This document shows, piece by piece, positions 52,988 to 64,000 of a stretch of 64,000 nt of DNA (its first letter is position 1; each line of letters begins with the position of its first letter). This DNA is from Ustilago trichophora (taxonomy: Eukaryota; Basidiomycota; Ustilaginomycetes; Ustilaginales; Ustilaginaceae). Under the pieces are notes generated by a model that was given only the letters and a program-made list of their open reading frames with translations, had not been told where the DNA came from and did no database searches. The translations under genes and the position numbers were made by a program. The DNA lies in contig OOIN01000039.1 of assembly GCA_900323505.1 (NCBI GenBank), forward strand, positions 310,001 to 374,000, in the 5' to 3' direction.

Positions 52988-55900
52988 ATGGAGCCTCCAA
53001 AGGCTGCCCCGCTCCAGATTCCCAGCGAGGATGACGTGCCACTCTTCGACCCCAGCGGCCTCAGCGCCTCGCTCTCTGCGGACGACTGGCACAACTCGTT
53101 TGATCTCAACAGTGTAGCAGCTGCTCGTCTCGGCATCGGTTCTCCACCGTCTCACGACGGCTCTGCCTCCCTCTCCGCAGCCGCTTCCATCGCCAATCTC
53201 ACTCGCTCCGACTCTCGCAACAATACCAATTCCGACACTGTCGCTACTTCCGACCCACAGCGTCAAGCCTCCACTTCACGCTCCACTTCCAATGACGTCG
53301 CAGATGGAAAGCAAACACTTCAAACTCCAGAAGATGATGCAAGACGAGGAAGACGTCGAAGAAGCTCTGCAGCCCAAAACGATGTCCAACCCCCTTCCGC
53401 CGGTGTCAACTCGGACGCCCTCCCTCAAAAGGATACCTCTGTTGGCTCAAAGGTCCGAATGTGGTGGGAGCGTAGCGCGGCTGGCACCCCTGAAGTCGAC
53501 GAGAACGACTCTTCTATTGTCGAAAAGCCACCATCATCCACAGCACTGCCTTCTCTCCGAACCGATGTCGACCCCACCGCTTCATCCTCAGCAGCAGGTA
53601 CAACTTTCACTTCCCCCACTTCCATCACCCAGGACACGTCATCCCCCACGGTTCGCTCTCCAGCCGCTGACTTCCTTAGCGCATTCTCCAGCCTCCACAG
53701 CGTGGTCCAGCCTTCCACGTCCTACGACAATCGCTCACTCTCGTATAGCCCGCCGCGATCCGGTCATCGCAGTCTCGGTGCCTCCCTCATGCGTGAAGAC
53801 ACCAGCAACGGCTCTGCAGCAGCTCCTGGCTTCGCATCCTGGCGTGGTCTCGGAAGCGCCGCCGCACAGCTTTACGATGCCAAGCTCATCACTGCTCCCA
53901 ACCCACCACCTCGAAGCGACGATGAAGGCGCCCGCGTTGGCCCCTCGGGTCGCTATCTGCTGGGTAAGACCATCGGCTTCGGCGGCTTCTCTACCGTTCG
54001 TGAAGGCTGGGATCTCGAAGCTCAAGGGCCCGCTGATCCAACAGCCCCCATGATCGACGGCCAACGCAGAGGCCGTAAAGTGGCAGTCAAGATCGTTTAT
54101 CACGATCAGAATCATGATCGACAAGCACGAGACCAGTCTACAGCCCAGCAGCACCAGCAGCAACACTCCCAAGAGCTCCACATCTGGAAAAGCTTACCCT
54201 TTCACCAGCATCTTCTCCCACTTTTGCATCATGAACGCGTTTCTTTAGATGGTCCACACGCTGATCAGAATCATAGCGGTGGGACCATGGCGGAGCTGTT
54301 GATCATGCCATACTGTGACCAGGGCAATTTGCTCGACTTTGTTCGCAGTGAAGGTGGCATCCACAGCATCGTCTTTCCCAATCCCAATGGCGAGCATCCC
54401 TTGTCAGCCGAAGATCGAAGGTCTGGTTCAGGCTCTTGGGTCGCCCCTAGCCCGGCACGCTCGTCCACACAGCTCTCTCGCAGCTCTTCTCTCAAGACCT
54501 CGATGGACGATCCGACTTGGCGTTACTCGGGTCCGCGAACAGGGTCTGGCTTCATGATGGCACGCAATGCTGGATCACACGCGCTTGGTCGCGTAGCCTC
54601 TGTATCTGCCGCTTCCCAGCTTCGCACAATTCCTGCAGGCCAAGAGGCTTCCTCGGTTGCGTCGTCGCCCGTTTCCGCTGCTGGCAGCGTGTCAAGTGGG
54701 TCCAGGCTGATCCGCAGGACAAACAGCCGCCTAACGCGCAGCCAGGGCGTGCCTATTGATGCCGCCCGCGAGACCATGCGACAGCTCGCTTCAGCACTCA
54801 GTGCTTTGCACAACAAAAGTCACATACTCCATGGAGATCTCAAACTCGAGAACGTGCTCGGCCAGGATCAGACATCGTGGAAGAAGCGCCAACGCATGTC
54901 GATGCTCGAGACGGATGGTAGCGAAGCTCGATCTAGACAAAATAGCGGCGGTCTGGCGGACTCGATCGACTCGTTGGGCGCCTCTTCCATCTCTTCAAGG
55001 CAAACCTTGGACGTTACCGATGCCGTCATGCCGTGCTGGCGCATTGCAGATTTCGGCCTGGCGCAAGTCCTGGAGCCCACTCACGCCAAGGCTGGCATTT
55101 CGGGCGCACCTGCGCTCATTCGCGCTCTCAAGGAAGAGATGGACGCGACCGGCACCCACGAAGGCAACGGCCAGAAGAAGGCACAAAGGACTAGTCGAGG
55201 TGGCTCTTTGGCCTATACCGCGCCCGAGTTTCTTCGGGCTCAAGGGACCCCAGGCTCTTCGAGCCCGAGAGTTGCCCAGCCTCCTGGAGAGGATGGAGAG
55301 CTGCCACCCGAGTCGCCTTATGCGGCCGACATGTGGGCACTCGGCTGCATTCTCTATGCGCTACTCAGCGGCAAACTACCCTTTTCGGACTCCTTTGAGC
55401 CGCGACTGCAAATGAAGATCGCAAAAGCTCAATGGGAGCTTCCGTCACGTCTGCGACGCCGTGCTGAGCGGCTGACGACCTCATCCACGAGCACACTGAC
55501 GTCGCAGCAAAGCGTGTCGAACCGCAACAGCTCCATGGATCGCGCTGGCTCTGTCGAACCGCCGGGCGCAGCCGATCGCTTTGCATTCAGTCAACGTCGA
55601 AGCGCTTCAGGTGTGGCGCGCGGGCCCGGCAGCTTCGGCGTTATGGATCTCAGCGCCTCGTTGCCGTCGCTGCTGCCGAGAGAAAGACAGGCCACCGAAC
55701 CAGCCCCCACTGCGCTGCCAGGACGCATGATTGCAGTGCACTCAGACCAAGTGGTAGGCTCAGCCCCTGGACGCGCCGACCACCTCGAGAGCTTTGAGAT
55801 CAACGAGGTGGCCAAAGCCAGAGCAGACGTGGAGGAAGACCCGGAATCGGACGAAGACTCCGACATTGACCCTGCTTGGGATGGCCTCAGCTGGGATCGG

Positions 55901-57205
55901 GCAGCTGCGCGTCAGGTGCTCCGCGGTCTGTTGGAGCCAGACCCGAGACGAAGATGGACCATCGACAAGCTGTGTTCATGCGCATGGATCCGACAAGAGG
56001 GAACCGAGCCAGCCCCTTCCCCATCGCCCCTGGCGCCTATGTCTCTTCTCGGCAACGCTTCTGCCGCGCGAAGCAATCTCCCCACGTCGATCTCCACAGC
56101 GACAAGTCTGTCGGATGCGAAAGGCGTCTTTCTGGAGCGAGAGGCATGGGCTGCTCCGAACGCGAGTACGAATGGTGCCAGCAAGAGCTCTTCGTCGGTC
56201 TCGGATGCATCCCAACAGCCAAACTTCGACAAGGCCAATGTCGATGAGCACTTCCAACGTACGGACCACGGAAGACGTTCGTCCAGCCTTGCACGCACGC
56301 GCCCGGTGCAGTTGGCTCTCGACAGCCCTGCAAGCGCATCTCCGGCACAGTCACCTGCCATTTCGATGGACGAGGACGACAGCGCAAAGCGAAGATCTCG
56401 CTCTACCTCACGCATCTCGCTTCGTTATCGCGACTCGAGTCGCAACCGCAGCACAGACGTCAGTGGAAGCTCGACGCCGAATCGCGATCGCGATCCTTCG
56501 TGGATGCCGCACCATCTGGCGAGCTCGTTGAATTCGCAGACCCATCAGTGGGTCCATGCTGCTGCCAAGGACCGTTGTGATAGCCCAGCTGATTCTGAGC
56601 GTCGCGGCCGCCTGCCGAGGTCCAGGATGGCGGATTTGGATGAGAACACGACATGGAACGGCGAAGGTGATACGAGCAGCGACAGTCGTGCCGGGTCGCA
56701 GACAACTAGCTCTCTGCATAGAACGGTCCCGATTGCTATTCGTGGACGAAGCCATTCGAGGAGCCGCAGTCGCCACAGTGGGGAGTCGGGCTCACCGGAA
56801 CGCTTTGCACAGCGATCCATCTCCAGATCGAGGTCCAACTACTCGCTCTCGCACGAGAACGGAGGAGGTGCTTCGAGTCTCCTGTACGGTCGCAGCGTCG
56901 AGGTGCAGCCTGTCATGGCGCCCATCATGGCAGATCACACGCAAGCCCAACGCTCGTCTACAGCTCGCAGCCGCTCTCGTGCTCCTGATGCCCTGGCGCA
57001 GATTTTAGGTCGCCAGCGCTCGAGGAGTCGTTCGCGAGTTCGCACCAGCTTGGACCCGTCGCGGACAGATGGTACATCGAATCGAAGCACACCTTCGTTG
57101 AGCGCGGCCAACACACACAGCAAAGTATTTGGGGCGGCGGCAGAGATCTCGACCGATTCGGATCGGGACCAGGAAGCGCGAGGACGAGCGCGTGATCGAC
57201 GATGA
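52988..57205 (+). CDS. Large Ser/Thr protein kinase with inserts and RS-rich tail
   Basis: 1405-aa intronless kinase. The domain starts about residue 320 (YLLGKTIGFGGFSTVREG), with Lys in KVAVKIVYHD (about 366), catalytic loop HGDLKLEN (about 615, Gly replacing Arg of HRD), DFGLA (about 688), YTAPEF (about 743), MWALGCILYALLSGKLPF and a last helix RQVLRGLLEPDPRRRWTIDK. Asp, Lys and Asn of the active site are kept, so activity is likely. Two large Ser/Gly-rich inserts break the domain: about 130 residues before the catalytic loop, and about 130 between the PFSDSFEPRL and DPAWDGLSWD segments. The N-terminal 320 residues are Ser/Thr-rich. The C-terminus has arginine-serine stretches (GRSHSRSRSRHS, RQRSRSRSRVR), as in proteins tied to RNA processing or SR protein kinases. 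I cannot assign a named subfamily. Start MEPPKAAPLQIPSEDD. Confidence 0.75.
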   Translation: MEPPKAAPLQIPSEDDVPLFDPSGLSASLSADDWHNSFDLNSVAAARLGIGSPPSHDGSASLSAAASIANLTRSDSRNNTNSDTVATSDPQRQASTSRSTSNDVADGKQTLQTPEDDARRGRRRRSSAAQNDVQPPSAGVNSDALPQKDTSVGSKVRMWWERSAAGTPEVDENDSSIVEKPPSSTALPSLRTDVDPTASSSAAGTTFTSPTSITQDTSSPTVRSPAADFLSAFSSLHSVVQPSTSYDNRSLSYSPPRSGHRSLGASLMREDTSNGSAAAPGFASWRGLGSAAAQLYDAKLITAPNPPPRSDDEGARVGPSGRYLLGKTIGFGGFSTVREGWDLEAQGPADPTAPMIDGQRRGRKVAVKIVYHDQNHDRQARDQSTAQQHQQQHSQELHIWKSLPFHQHLLPLLHHERVSLDGPHADQNHSGGTMAELLIMPYCDQGNLLDFVRSEGGIHSIVFPNPNGEHPLSAEDRRSGSGSWVAPSPARSSTQLSRSSSLKTSMDDPTWRYSGPRTGSGFMMARNAGSHALGRVASVSAASQLRTIPAGQEASSVASSPVSAAGSVSSGSRLIRRTNSRLTRSQGVPIDAARETMRQLASALSALHNKSHILHGDLKLENVLGQDQTSWKKRQRMSMLETDGSEARSRQNSGGLADSIDSLGASSISSRQTLDVTDAVMPCWRIADFGLAQVLEPTHAKAGISGAPALIRALKEEMDATGTHEGNGQKKAQRTSRGGSLAYTAPEFLRAQGTPGSSSPRVAQPPGEDGELPPESPYAADMWALGCILYALLSGKLPFSDSFEPRLQMKIAKAQWELPSRLRRRAERLTTSSTSTLTSQQSVSNRNSSMDRAGSVEPPGAADRFAFSQRRSASGVARGPGSFGVMDLSASLPSLLPRERQATEPAPTALPGRMIAVHSDQVVGSAPGRADHLESFEINEVAKARADVEEDPESDEDSDIDPAWDGLSWDRAAARQVLRGLLEPDPRRRWTIDKLCSCAWIRQEGTEPAPSPSPLAPMSLLGNASAARSNLPTSISTATSLSDAKGVFLEREAWAAPNASTNGASKSSSSVSDASQQPNFDKANVDEHFQRTDHGRRSSSLARTRPVQLALDSPASASPAQSPAISMDEDDSAKRRSRSTSRISLRYRDSSRNRSTDVSGSSTPNRDRDPSWMPHHLASSLNSQTHQWVHAAAKDRCDSPADSERRGRLPRSRMADLDENTTWNGEGDTSSDSRAGSQTTSSLHRTVPIAIRGRSHSRSRSRHSGESGSPERFAQRSISRSRSNYSLSHENGGGASSLLYGRSVEVQPVMAPIMADHTQAQRSSTARSRSRAPDALAQILGRQRSRSRSRVRTSLDPSRTDGTSNRSTPSLSAANTHSKVFGAAAEISTDSDRDQEARGRARDRR

Positions 57206-57667
57206 TGCGGACGATCCGTAAGGAGAGGCAGGAAGAAGAAGCCTCGACCAGCACGCAAAGTCAGACTTGTCCAACAACCACACCTCTCACATTGATACCC
57301 TAGGTGCATTTTGACCTCATCTATCATTCCTGTCTCTTTGTGTACATGTAGCATCTGTATAGCGGAAATGGAATCGCTTTGCGGACTTGCATCCAAAGCA
57401 CTATAGCACCTGATTTGTTGTGAGGCGAGACTGTGCGAGTGGATAGCACATAGCGGATGTCGGAAATACCGTCTCCAAAGAAAAAGTGACCGCCAAATTT
57501 TATGTGGAGCAACACACAGCAGAAATCACGCCTATCAACCACTCCTTCGACTCAGCCACACTGGCCAAGCTGCGCATTTTCCTTCCATTCATCTTCCCTC
57601 CCAACTTCCATCTCATCTGCTCGCTGCAAATCGGGTGGCATGTAGCTCATTCGCCACGATACTCAAC
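57206..57667. other. Short tandem intergenic region
   Basis: 462 nt between the kinase stop and the WD40 gene start. The last 100 nt are pyrimidine-rich and leader-like. No gene seen. Confidence 0.6.
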
Positions 57668-59416
57668 ATGGCGGATCCGCCGTTTCAGATGCCGGGTCAT
57701 CGGTGGGATCCCGTCAAGAAGCGCTTCTTCAAGATCCTACCCGGCCAACCCAGTGATGGTAGCGGCGACCGTACTTCGGCGGCCTCCTCACGATATGCCC
57801 GTGCCAACGCAAGTCGTTCAAAAGGAAAGGGGAGGACGGGGGAGCAGCAGCAAGAGGCCTCGTCAGAGTCGCATTGGAAGATGACTCCACGTTTGCCGGC
57901 TATTGGTCAACAGACGCTCCAGTTCACACACAAAAGCTCCTTTGCTGGGTCCTTGGTCGATCCGATCACGCTCAAACAACAGGGAATGAAGCCTGTGACT
58001 GCGACGGGAGCTGGAGAGCAGGCCCGGGTTGAGGCCGCTTACTCACATCTCGCGCTACTTCAAGCCCGAACTCCCTACCTTATCGCTCACAACAACGCCA
58101 ACATCGTCGGCATGCACACCAGCGCAGATGGTCAGACGCTCCTCATTATGTCTGATGTTGGGAAAATTACGAGGTGGTCTGCTGTCTGCCGTCCTGAAGA
58201 GGCTGTCTTATGGCTGGAAGACGACGACGAGAACACGCTGGTCGACATGTGGACTAGCCCTACATCGATGGTGCTCTTATTCACTGACGCTGTAGGTAGA
58301 TCAGCGCGAGGTGGACAGCTATTGAAGTGTATCAAGAGTCCATGTCAGCGTCTCTCGACCGAGCCCATCACCCCGTCGACAAAAAAGTTCCCTCGTTTGA
58401 CTTCCGATATCAGTGTCGCTGGATCGGTTCCCATACCTTACCAAACGATAACGGCATTGACCGTCTCTCAGACATCGCTAGCAGACTCTAGCTCATCACA
58501 GGCAAAGAGACCTGCCGAGGAAGGGGAGTCGGAAAGTCTCCACGAGACCACAATTCTGGCTGTCTCGACGGGTACATGCGTCCAGATCCACGTCTTTGTT
58601 CCATTCCTTCAGCTCCTTGATGCAATCTTCGCCAAAGTCGCGTTGAGCGAAAGCGACATCATGGCCATGGCATTTGGCCTCAGTGGAGATGTCTTATACT
58701 GCGGCACCCGTTCTGGTGTTGTACTGGCCTGGGGATGGCGTGGCAGCGCGGCTAAACTTCTCTCAGTACGCTCGGCTTCAAATCAACCGGGTTCAAATCA
58801 ACTCGGTACACTTTTCGAAGGGTCAGGTTCCGTAACCAACCTGCAAGCAGTCTCATCCGACGAACTTCTCGTTGTCCGGATCAACGGCCAGGTCCAGTTG
58901 TTTGACACCGCAATTGGTCAGGTCAAGCGCCATTATCAGGGTCATGTCAACTCGTTCGACTTTAAGCTCGCCTTCGCCGTCGACACCGAGCTGCGCCTCT
59001 TGGCATTGGCTGGTCTCGATCGTCGTGTTCGAATCTGGTCGCTTGACTCTCCTCTTCCGCTAGGTACTGCCGTAACAGAACTGCGCAGTGCTTGTGCACA
59101 AGAAAACAAGGGAGGGGACTTTCAACTCGATGATGACGACCTTGACGAGTCAAGCAGCGAAAGCTTCCGCCAAGCCCATCCAGCACAGGATGGTAAGCCT
59201 ACCATCGTTCGAGGCGCCACCCTCGGCAGCATAGTCTTCCCAAAGGATGTCAGGGCTTTGCATTGGCATCCACGATATCCGTTCGAAGGCAGTGATCCGA
59301 TCGAAGTGCATGCCGTTCGGCGAGCGGCCGGAGCCGATTACTCTCTGCCCCAGCAGCCGTGGAAGGACCTCTTCGTAGCCGCGGGTGGCTGGCTGTATCA
59401 CTTCCGATGGCCTTGA
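57668..59416 (+). CDS. DCAF4-like WD40 protein
   Basis: 582-aa intronless protein. The N-terminus PGHRWDPVKKRFFKILPG (residues 9-26) matches the short conserved motif at the front of DCAF4/WDR21 proteins (PGFYYDPEKxRYF, then LPG), which are substrate receptors for CUL4-DDB1 ubiquitin ligases. WD40-type repeats follow. The clearest is GHVNSFDFKLAF, then LLALAGLDRRVRIWSL (about residues 424-458); others are weak, for example AFGLSGDVLYCGTRSGVVLAW (split in the middle). It ends near WKDLFVAAGGWLYHFRW, which closes the propeller. The ATG at 57668 (MADPPFQMPG) is preferred over the 11 open codons before it, which have no conserved residues. Substrates unknown. Confidence 0.65.
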   Translation: MADPPFQMPGHRWDPVKKRFFKILPGQPSDGSGDRTSAASSRYARANASRSKGKGRTGEQQQEASSESHWKMTPRLPAIGQQTLQFTHKSSFAGSLVDPITLKQQGMKPVTATGAGEQARVEAAYSHLALLQARTPYLIAHNNANIVGMHTSADGQTLLIMSDVGKITRWSAVCRPEEAVLWLEDDDENTLVDMWTSPTSMVLLFTDAVGRSARGGQLLKCIKSPCQRLSTEPITPSTKKFPRLTSDISVAGSVPIPYQTITALTVSQTSLADSSSSQAKRPAEEGESESLHETTILAVSTGTCVQIHVFVPFLQLLDAIFAKVALSESDIMAMAFGLSGDVLYCGTRSGVVLAWGWRGSAAKLLSVRSASNQPGSNQLGTLFEGSGSVTNLQAVSSDELLVVRINGQVQLFDTAIGQVKRHYQGHVNSFDFKLAFAVDTELRLLALAGLDRRVRIWSLDSPLPLGTAVTELRSACAQENKGGDFQLDDDDLDESSSESFRQAHPAQDGKPTIVRGATLGSIVFPKDVRALHWHPRYPFEGSDPIEVHAVRRAAGADYSLPQQPWKDLFVAAGGWLYHFRWP

Positions 59417-60494
59417 CTTGGACCAGTCACCTTTGTAACACCAAAATCGACCAGAATCGACCCGAAACGACCAGCACCGTTCAAATGTATCATCACTAGC
59501 AGCGTCAACACACATGTACTAGTTCGTCATATCTCAGCATCTCGCATCTCGCATACTCACATGGTCTTGGCACATTGTTCAGCATCTCATCAAACAAAGC
59601 ACCGTTTTCCCGCATCTCTTCTTGCACACCAAACACAAACAGATGATTGAAAAGTGAGAACAAGTGAATTGCAATGATGGGCGATATGGGAAAGAGGTGT
59701 TCGGGGAAAAATCTCAGATAGGCTCAGAAGGGCGATCTTTGCCCCGAGCGGAGCAAAGCTTTCCCTCGATGTCTCAATAGCAAACTCAGTGGGGGCACAT
59801 GGCGATGAAGGCAAGATCACAGGCAGTCACTGCCCCGGTCCCTCACTCCGCAACCCTAAAGTCTCCTGTTGTGTTCTGGCTTTCATGGATCGCGTTTCTC
59901 TTCTGCATGTGCTTGCGTTGGGAATGAACCGCGGGGTAGATCAGAACCGTCTTGCCCCGTGGGCGATGACACTTGAACCCGGATGGACAGCCAACGAAAA
60001 GTAAAGCAGAAGAGAAAACGAAATAGAGGAACGGCGCAAAAGCAAAAGGGAATAGAGGGAAGAGGAGAGAGAAGAAAGGGGGTGACCCAAAGCCTAATTC
60101 GAGACTTGACACGCTCTGGTGGACATTTGGGTCAGAAAAGTGCAACATCGTACCAAGACGGATGTGCGTGGTATATGGGGGTAAGGCGCGGAGAAAAAAA
60201 GTATGATTACACCGTGGGAGTTTTGTGTCTTTTGGACAATGCAACGCAACGACAGCGTATGTGGAGAGGGTGAAAGGTGGAGGGTTGGTGGAAGTGACCT
60301 TGGACGCAACTCTGGCCCTGGGGTGCGATCGATGCGCCTGAGGAATCGATCGGATTCAGGCTAGGGTTGTTGGCGACATCGGCGAGTGCGAGAAAGTCGA
60401 TGTTGTCCGAGGTGCCTCCCTTTTGGTCATCAGTCGGAAGTGCATCACTGCAACTTGAACTGAAGATGGAAAAAGTTGGGGGGTGAAAAGACCA
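59417..60494. other. Convergent 3' region
   Basis: 1.08 kb between the 3' ends of the DCAF4-like and L25 genes. It is rather purine-rich on the plus strand from 60000 to 60080. Short frames only; no gene seen. Confidence 0.55.
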
Positions 60495-60944
60495 TTAGAT
60501 GAAGCCGATGCGGTTGGAAACGTCAAGAGCGTCCTGGTCGGGGGTAAGACGAACGAAAGCCTTCTTCTTGCCGTCGGGGCGGATCAAAGTGTTGATCTTG
60601 GCGGCGCTGACGTCGTAGAGCTTCTTGAGAGCACCCTCGATCTGGCGCTTGTTGGCGGCACGGTCAACGATGAAGACGAGGGTGTTGTTCTCCTCGATCT
60701 TCTTCATGGCCGACTCGGTGTTGAGAGGGTAGAGGATGGTGCGGAAAGCATCCATGCGAGGGGCGTGGGGGACGGCCTTGCGGGGGTAACGGGGAGTCTT
60801 GGCAAGGTCGAGGGTCTTGGGACGACGGAAAGTGGTGTCGGTGCGGACCTTGCGAACCTTGGAGCCGGAGGTACCCTTAAGGGCGGCCTTCTTGGCGGCG
60901 GTAGCCTTGACGGTCTGGGGCTTGTTCTTGGCGACTCCGGACAT
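60495..60944 (-). CDS. RPL25: Ribosomal protein uL23 (60S L25)
   Basis: 149-aa large-subunit protein uL23 (yeast L25, animal L23a), which sits at the exit tunnel and forms the docking site for SRP and nascent-chain factors. The Lys/Ala-rich N-terminal extension ([20 protein letters not shown]) is the nuclear import and rRNA-binding part. The conserved core includes [20 protein letters not shown], then [20 protein letters not shown], and ends [20 protein letters not shown] then GFI, as in all eukaryotic members. Codon use is strongly biased to C/G-ending codons, as expected for a highly expressed gene. The coding part is intronless, whereas yeast RPL25 has an intron. Confidence 0.95.
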   Translation of the reverse strand: MSGVAKNKPQTVKATAAKKAALKGTSGSKVRKVRTDTTFRRPKTLDLAKTPRYPRKAVPHAPRMDAFRTILYPLNTESAMKKIEENNTLVFIVDRAANKRQIEGALKKLYDVSAAKINTLIRPDGKKKAFVRLTPDQDALDVSNRIGFI

Positions 60945-63900
60945 GTTGATGGATGAAGGTGATGGTGATGATGATCTTGAGGATGGGAGAGGAGAAGCAA
61001 ACGATGATGACCAGATGCCTTCCAGGATCCACTGGCCGTCGAATTGGGCGCTGCTCGGTCAACTTGGCCTCGAGTCGAATTCGCACCGAAATTCTGGCGG
61101 CTGGGTCAGCCTCGGCCGAGCTTGACTCAGGTCAGGTGACCACAACTTCAAGACGATGGCTGTTAGACTCGTATTTCTTCTATTTTTCTCCTGAAATTAT
61201 GTGAAAATTGTTAGACCTCATTTGTCATGTCGCCGCCAAAAATTCCAAACCCCCAACGACACAGACACCTCAACGACCAATGCTATCGGCTCCTGACCAC
61301 ATCTTCTAGAGTTGTTGAAACAATCCCATTCCCGAATCGATCCGTCTTCCTCGTAACAAGTCTCGTGATGGTCTTCTGACCTGAAAGGAATGCGTCATCA
61401 CGATGACTGTGAAATCTTCGCAAGTCAGGAACCGGTGCCGCTCTGTTTCAAGCTCAGCGTTCCGACTTTGAGCTAGTAGTGCTTGGCGGCGAAGATCAGT
61501 TGGAAGAACGGGGTGGCGGGCGCGGACACCGAACGTGTGCGAATGGCGCTGCTGTTGTCCGTGGAGAAGGAAGGAAGATATTCCCTGCGGGAAGTTGGTG
61601 ATTCAGGGCATGCTCGGCAAGCAAAGGTTTAGGCCTGAACGACGTTTGTGAGGGGCACGAGATACAGTTTCACTTCTCAGGTCATTCGTTGTTGTTACTG
61701 CAGTTCGTAAGAGATAATGCACCCCAGATCCTCGCCATCCACGCCTATCTGTTGTCAACGGATCTAGCCGTATGAAGTTTTGCTGTGCACGTGGACGGTG
61801 GGATGGTGTGGGGCAGACGAATGAGAAGCGCACGATTGGATAGGATCATCTGACCCTATTTTCGAACATGTCACAACAACGACAAAGAGTTGGTGGAGTA
61901 TGGGTATGATGGTTTTATCGGTTCTTCGGACCAAAAAACGCGGGGAGGACGAGTTGCAAGCCACAATTTCAATTCCGTCTGTGGGGTGTAAAGTAGCATC
62001 AATTCTTACCAAGGACGGTCTCGCTTGATGCTCGGGTCAACCAATCTGCGAACCATCTGAATTCGCTTCTCGCCGACGAGGCTTCTCCTAGCATCAAAGA
62101 AGGAAGGTCTCGCGAAGATCTTGCTGCGAGGTGTCGGGCGCTGTATGTGTACCTGACCGCCACCGCAGGAAAGAGCGGCAACGTCGCCGGTTTACCTGAC
62201 CAGAGCCTTTATTGTAGACGAGACAAGCGTTGCTTTACGCCAGCGCGGAGAATTGTAAGCGGAGAGACAGTGGTCGGAAAACATAGGTTGTCGGATGTCT
62301 CCGCGTGTATTCAACCCCATGTCACGTTACACCACCGCTCAAACCCTCCTGTGTCGATTCTTTCGGGATGCAAGAAGGTCCGGTTATCAACGGCAAACCT
62401 TGGAGGCGATACAATGGTATCATGATCATGAAGAAACACACCTGTGAAAGTGAAGCTGCAATCGTGAGCAGGCGAAAGAAAGGAGAGACGATGCAGATCA
62501 TGCGAAGCAGCAAAGCATCTGATCGTGTTGATGCTTACACTGTCATTTATCTCGCGCAATTGGTTTGGGCTGAGGGCAGACCTCTGCATTGTGGTCATCA
62601 TGCGAAATCCTTGTATGTTTTTCTTTGCGTCAGCTTTGTCACAGACCTTGTCACTATGTTACGTGGTAAAGGCGGGTCAACAAACATTGGGCGTCATGTC
62701 ATCAAGTACTCTGTCGTAGATGGAGCGTCGAATTAAGCCTAGGTGACGAAATCATCTTGTTCGCAAGAAAATCATCTCGGAGCCTTCTGAAGAGCAAGAA
62801 GAACGCAAGTTTAGAAGAAACCAAGCAGTATCAGCAACCGATCTTGAACCGGCGAAGGGAACGCAGTGTCACATGAGCGTGATTCGCAGCTCAATTTGCA
62901 GCGACCAATCAGCGCCTTTGCGATCATGCTTTCTGGACCAGAGATCATACTATATTTTGCGACTCTACGATTGGTTCCACGTGTGGCATCTGATGAGGCG
63001 TTGCCACTGACCGTTTCCCCCACTTTCACTCCAGCGTATCAGGTACAGAGCAACTGCATGGGTGGGCTTATCCCAAACGTACCCACTCGAAAGCTGTAGG
63101 TTGTTCGTGATACGTTATCGCAAGACCCTTCGCGAGCTCGCATGAGTACAATAACGTGAGATAAGCAAGAAAATCCACCGATAGCGAGTTTTCCACCATA
63201 GCGGTGCAACAACAATGGGAGCCGGGAGATAGCAACCGGATGACGGGCGAAACAGAAAGCGAGGCTGTGGAAGCCAGTACCTGGACAAAGTGCTGCAAAG
63301 GGGGAGCTATCTCGGTCCACAATTTGGACCGCGCCTTGCAATCTCAGGCACATCACACAAGCTACTGTATCATCGACAACTCAAAGGGACAATGTCGGCA
63401 ATCGAGGGTACACACGCACTAGACGACTGGGCTGATGGTGATGCGCGATTGGGTTGCAAGATTGTATGGAGCCGAGGTCACGCCCCCTTTGCCTTTGTGC
63501 ATCACGAGCGAAAGCAGGGCACAAAAGCAGCAACGGGAGAACCGAATGATTGCTTTTGGTCGAGAACAAAGGCGAGTGAGCAGGGAGAAACGCCACGAGC
63601 CAGACGAGCAACCCGTGGGCCAACTCTCGCTTAGGTACGGAACCGCCGATTTCTGCGAGGTCATTTTTCGTACAGAGAGCCCATCAGAACAGTGTCAAAT
63701 AGCGGGAAATTTCGTTTTTTTTTCTTTCTTTTCGAAGACCGCCGGAGAAGCAGCTTTCGAGTTTTAACGTTGCGTATCACCGCAAGTGCCGCTGTCAACT
63801 GTATCTCATCACTGTGTCAAGTTTGGTGAATTTGCAATTTTAATTTGAAAAAAAAGGGAGACAGCGGTCGCCGTGTGTACTTGAAATTCACCCTCCAAAC

Positions 63901-64000
63901 AGTGGGACCAATTAGAGGTAGTCTCTCAACCCGAAAAGAAAGAAAAAAAAGCGTCTTCTCTTTTCGACAGTACCCCGCTTCTGCTTCATCTGCCAAAGAG
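60945..64000. other. No supported gene to the window end
   Basis: The first few hundred bases should hold the RPL25 promoter. I read the rest in all frames and found only short or low-quality frames (the best, at 62305-62736 and 63435-63767, have no motif or codon bias). A gene starting beyond the right edge may have its promoter here: the last 300 nt have T- and A-runs typical of leaders in this window. Confidence 0.5.

Noticed and set aside
60483..60956. 157-codon frame antisense to RPL25
   Set aside because: Mirror of a strongly codon-biased ribosomal protein gene.

Overview
The window looks like nuclear DNA of a smut fungus or close relative (Basidiomycota, Ustilaginomycotina). The basis is inference from several things together: very long, mostly intronless genes with long low-complexity Ser/Ala/Pro/Gln stretches; a few short GT-AG introns (mostly 80-120 nt); pyrimidine-rich leaders; and fungal families such as NCE101, HIS1, RIB7, and a Pan1/intersectin hybrid of the kind described as Cin1 in Cryptococcus. 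I see no bacterial, organellar or viral genes, no CRISPR array, and no tRNA or rRNA gene that I could support.

Layout. Bases 1-11350 hold no convincing gene. They are rich in homopolymer A/T tracts and microsatellites, and carry a cluster of the palindromic 12-mers TACTGTACAGTA and TACAGTACTGTA. From 11351 on, genes are dense and arranged as divergent, convergent and tandem pairs: RIB7 (-), a sphingoid-base kinase (+), a short-chain dehydrogenase (-, one intron), a Ca2+/calmodulin-dependent-type kinase (+, one intron), a His-rich CDF/Zrg17-like zinc protein (+), HIS1 (+), a three-repeat paladin-type phosphatase-like protein (-), an N-myristoylatable RING-H2 protein (+), NCE101 (-, one intron), the Pan1/intersectin gene (+, two introns, 2171 aa), an SSUH2-like cysteine-motif protein (+), a 61-aa HMG/YABBY-like basic protein (-), a 1405-aa protein kinase with large inserts (+), a DCAF4-like WD40 protein (+) and ribosomal protein uL23/L25 (-). 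The last 3 kb again hold no gene I can support.

These are mostly independent housekeeping and signalling genes, not an operon or a metabolic cluster. Functional themes are cofactor and amino-acid synthesis (riboflavin, histidine), sphingolipid and phosphatase signalling, Ca2+ signalling, zinc homeostasis in the secretory pathway, ubiquitin (RING-H2, DCAF4-like), and actin-coupled endocytosis. The most interesting locus is 36152-43232. One spliced gene joins a Pan1-type front (QxTG repeats, EH domain, coiled coil, WH2) to an intersectin-type back (two SH3, DH, PH), with two ubiquitin-interacting motifs between. Its unusually long second intron begins with an in-frame stop directly after the second SH3, so retention would give an intersectin-short-like isoform.
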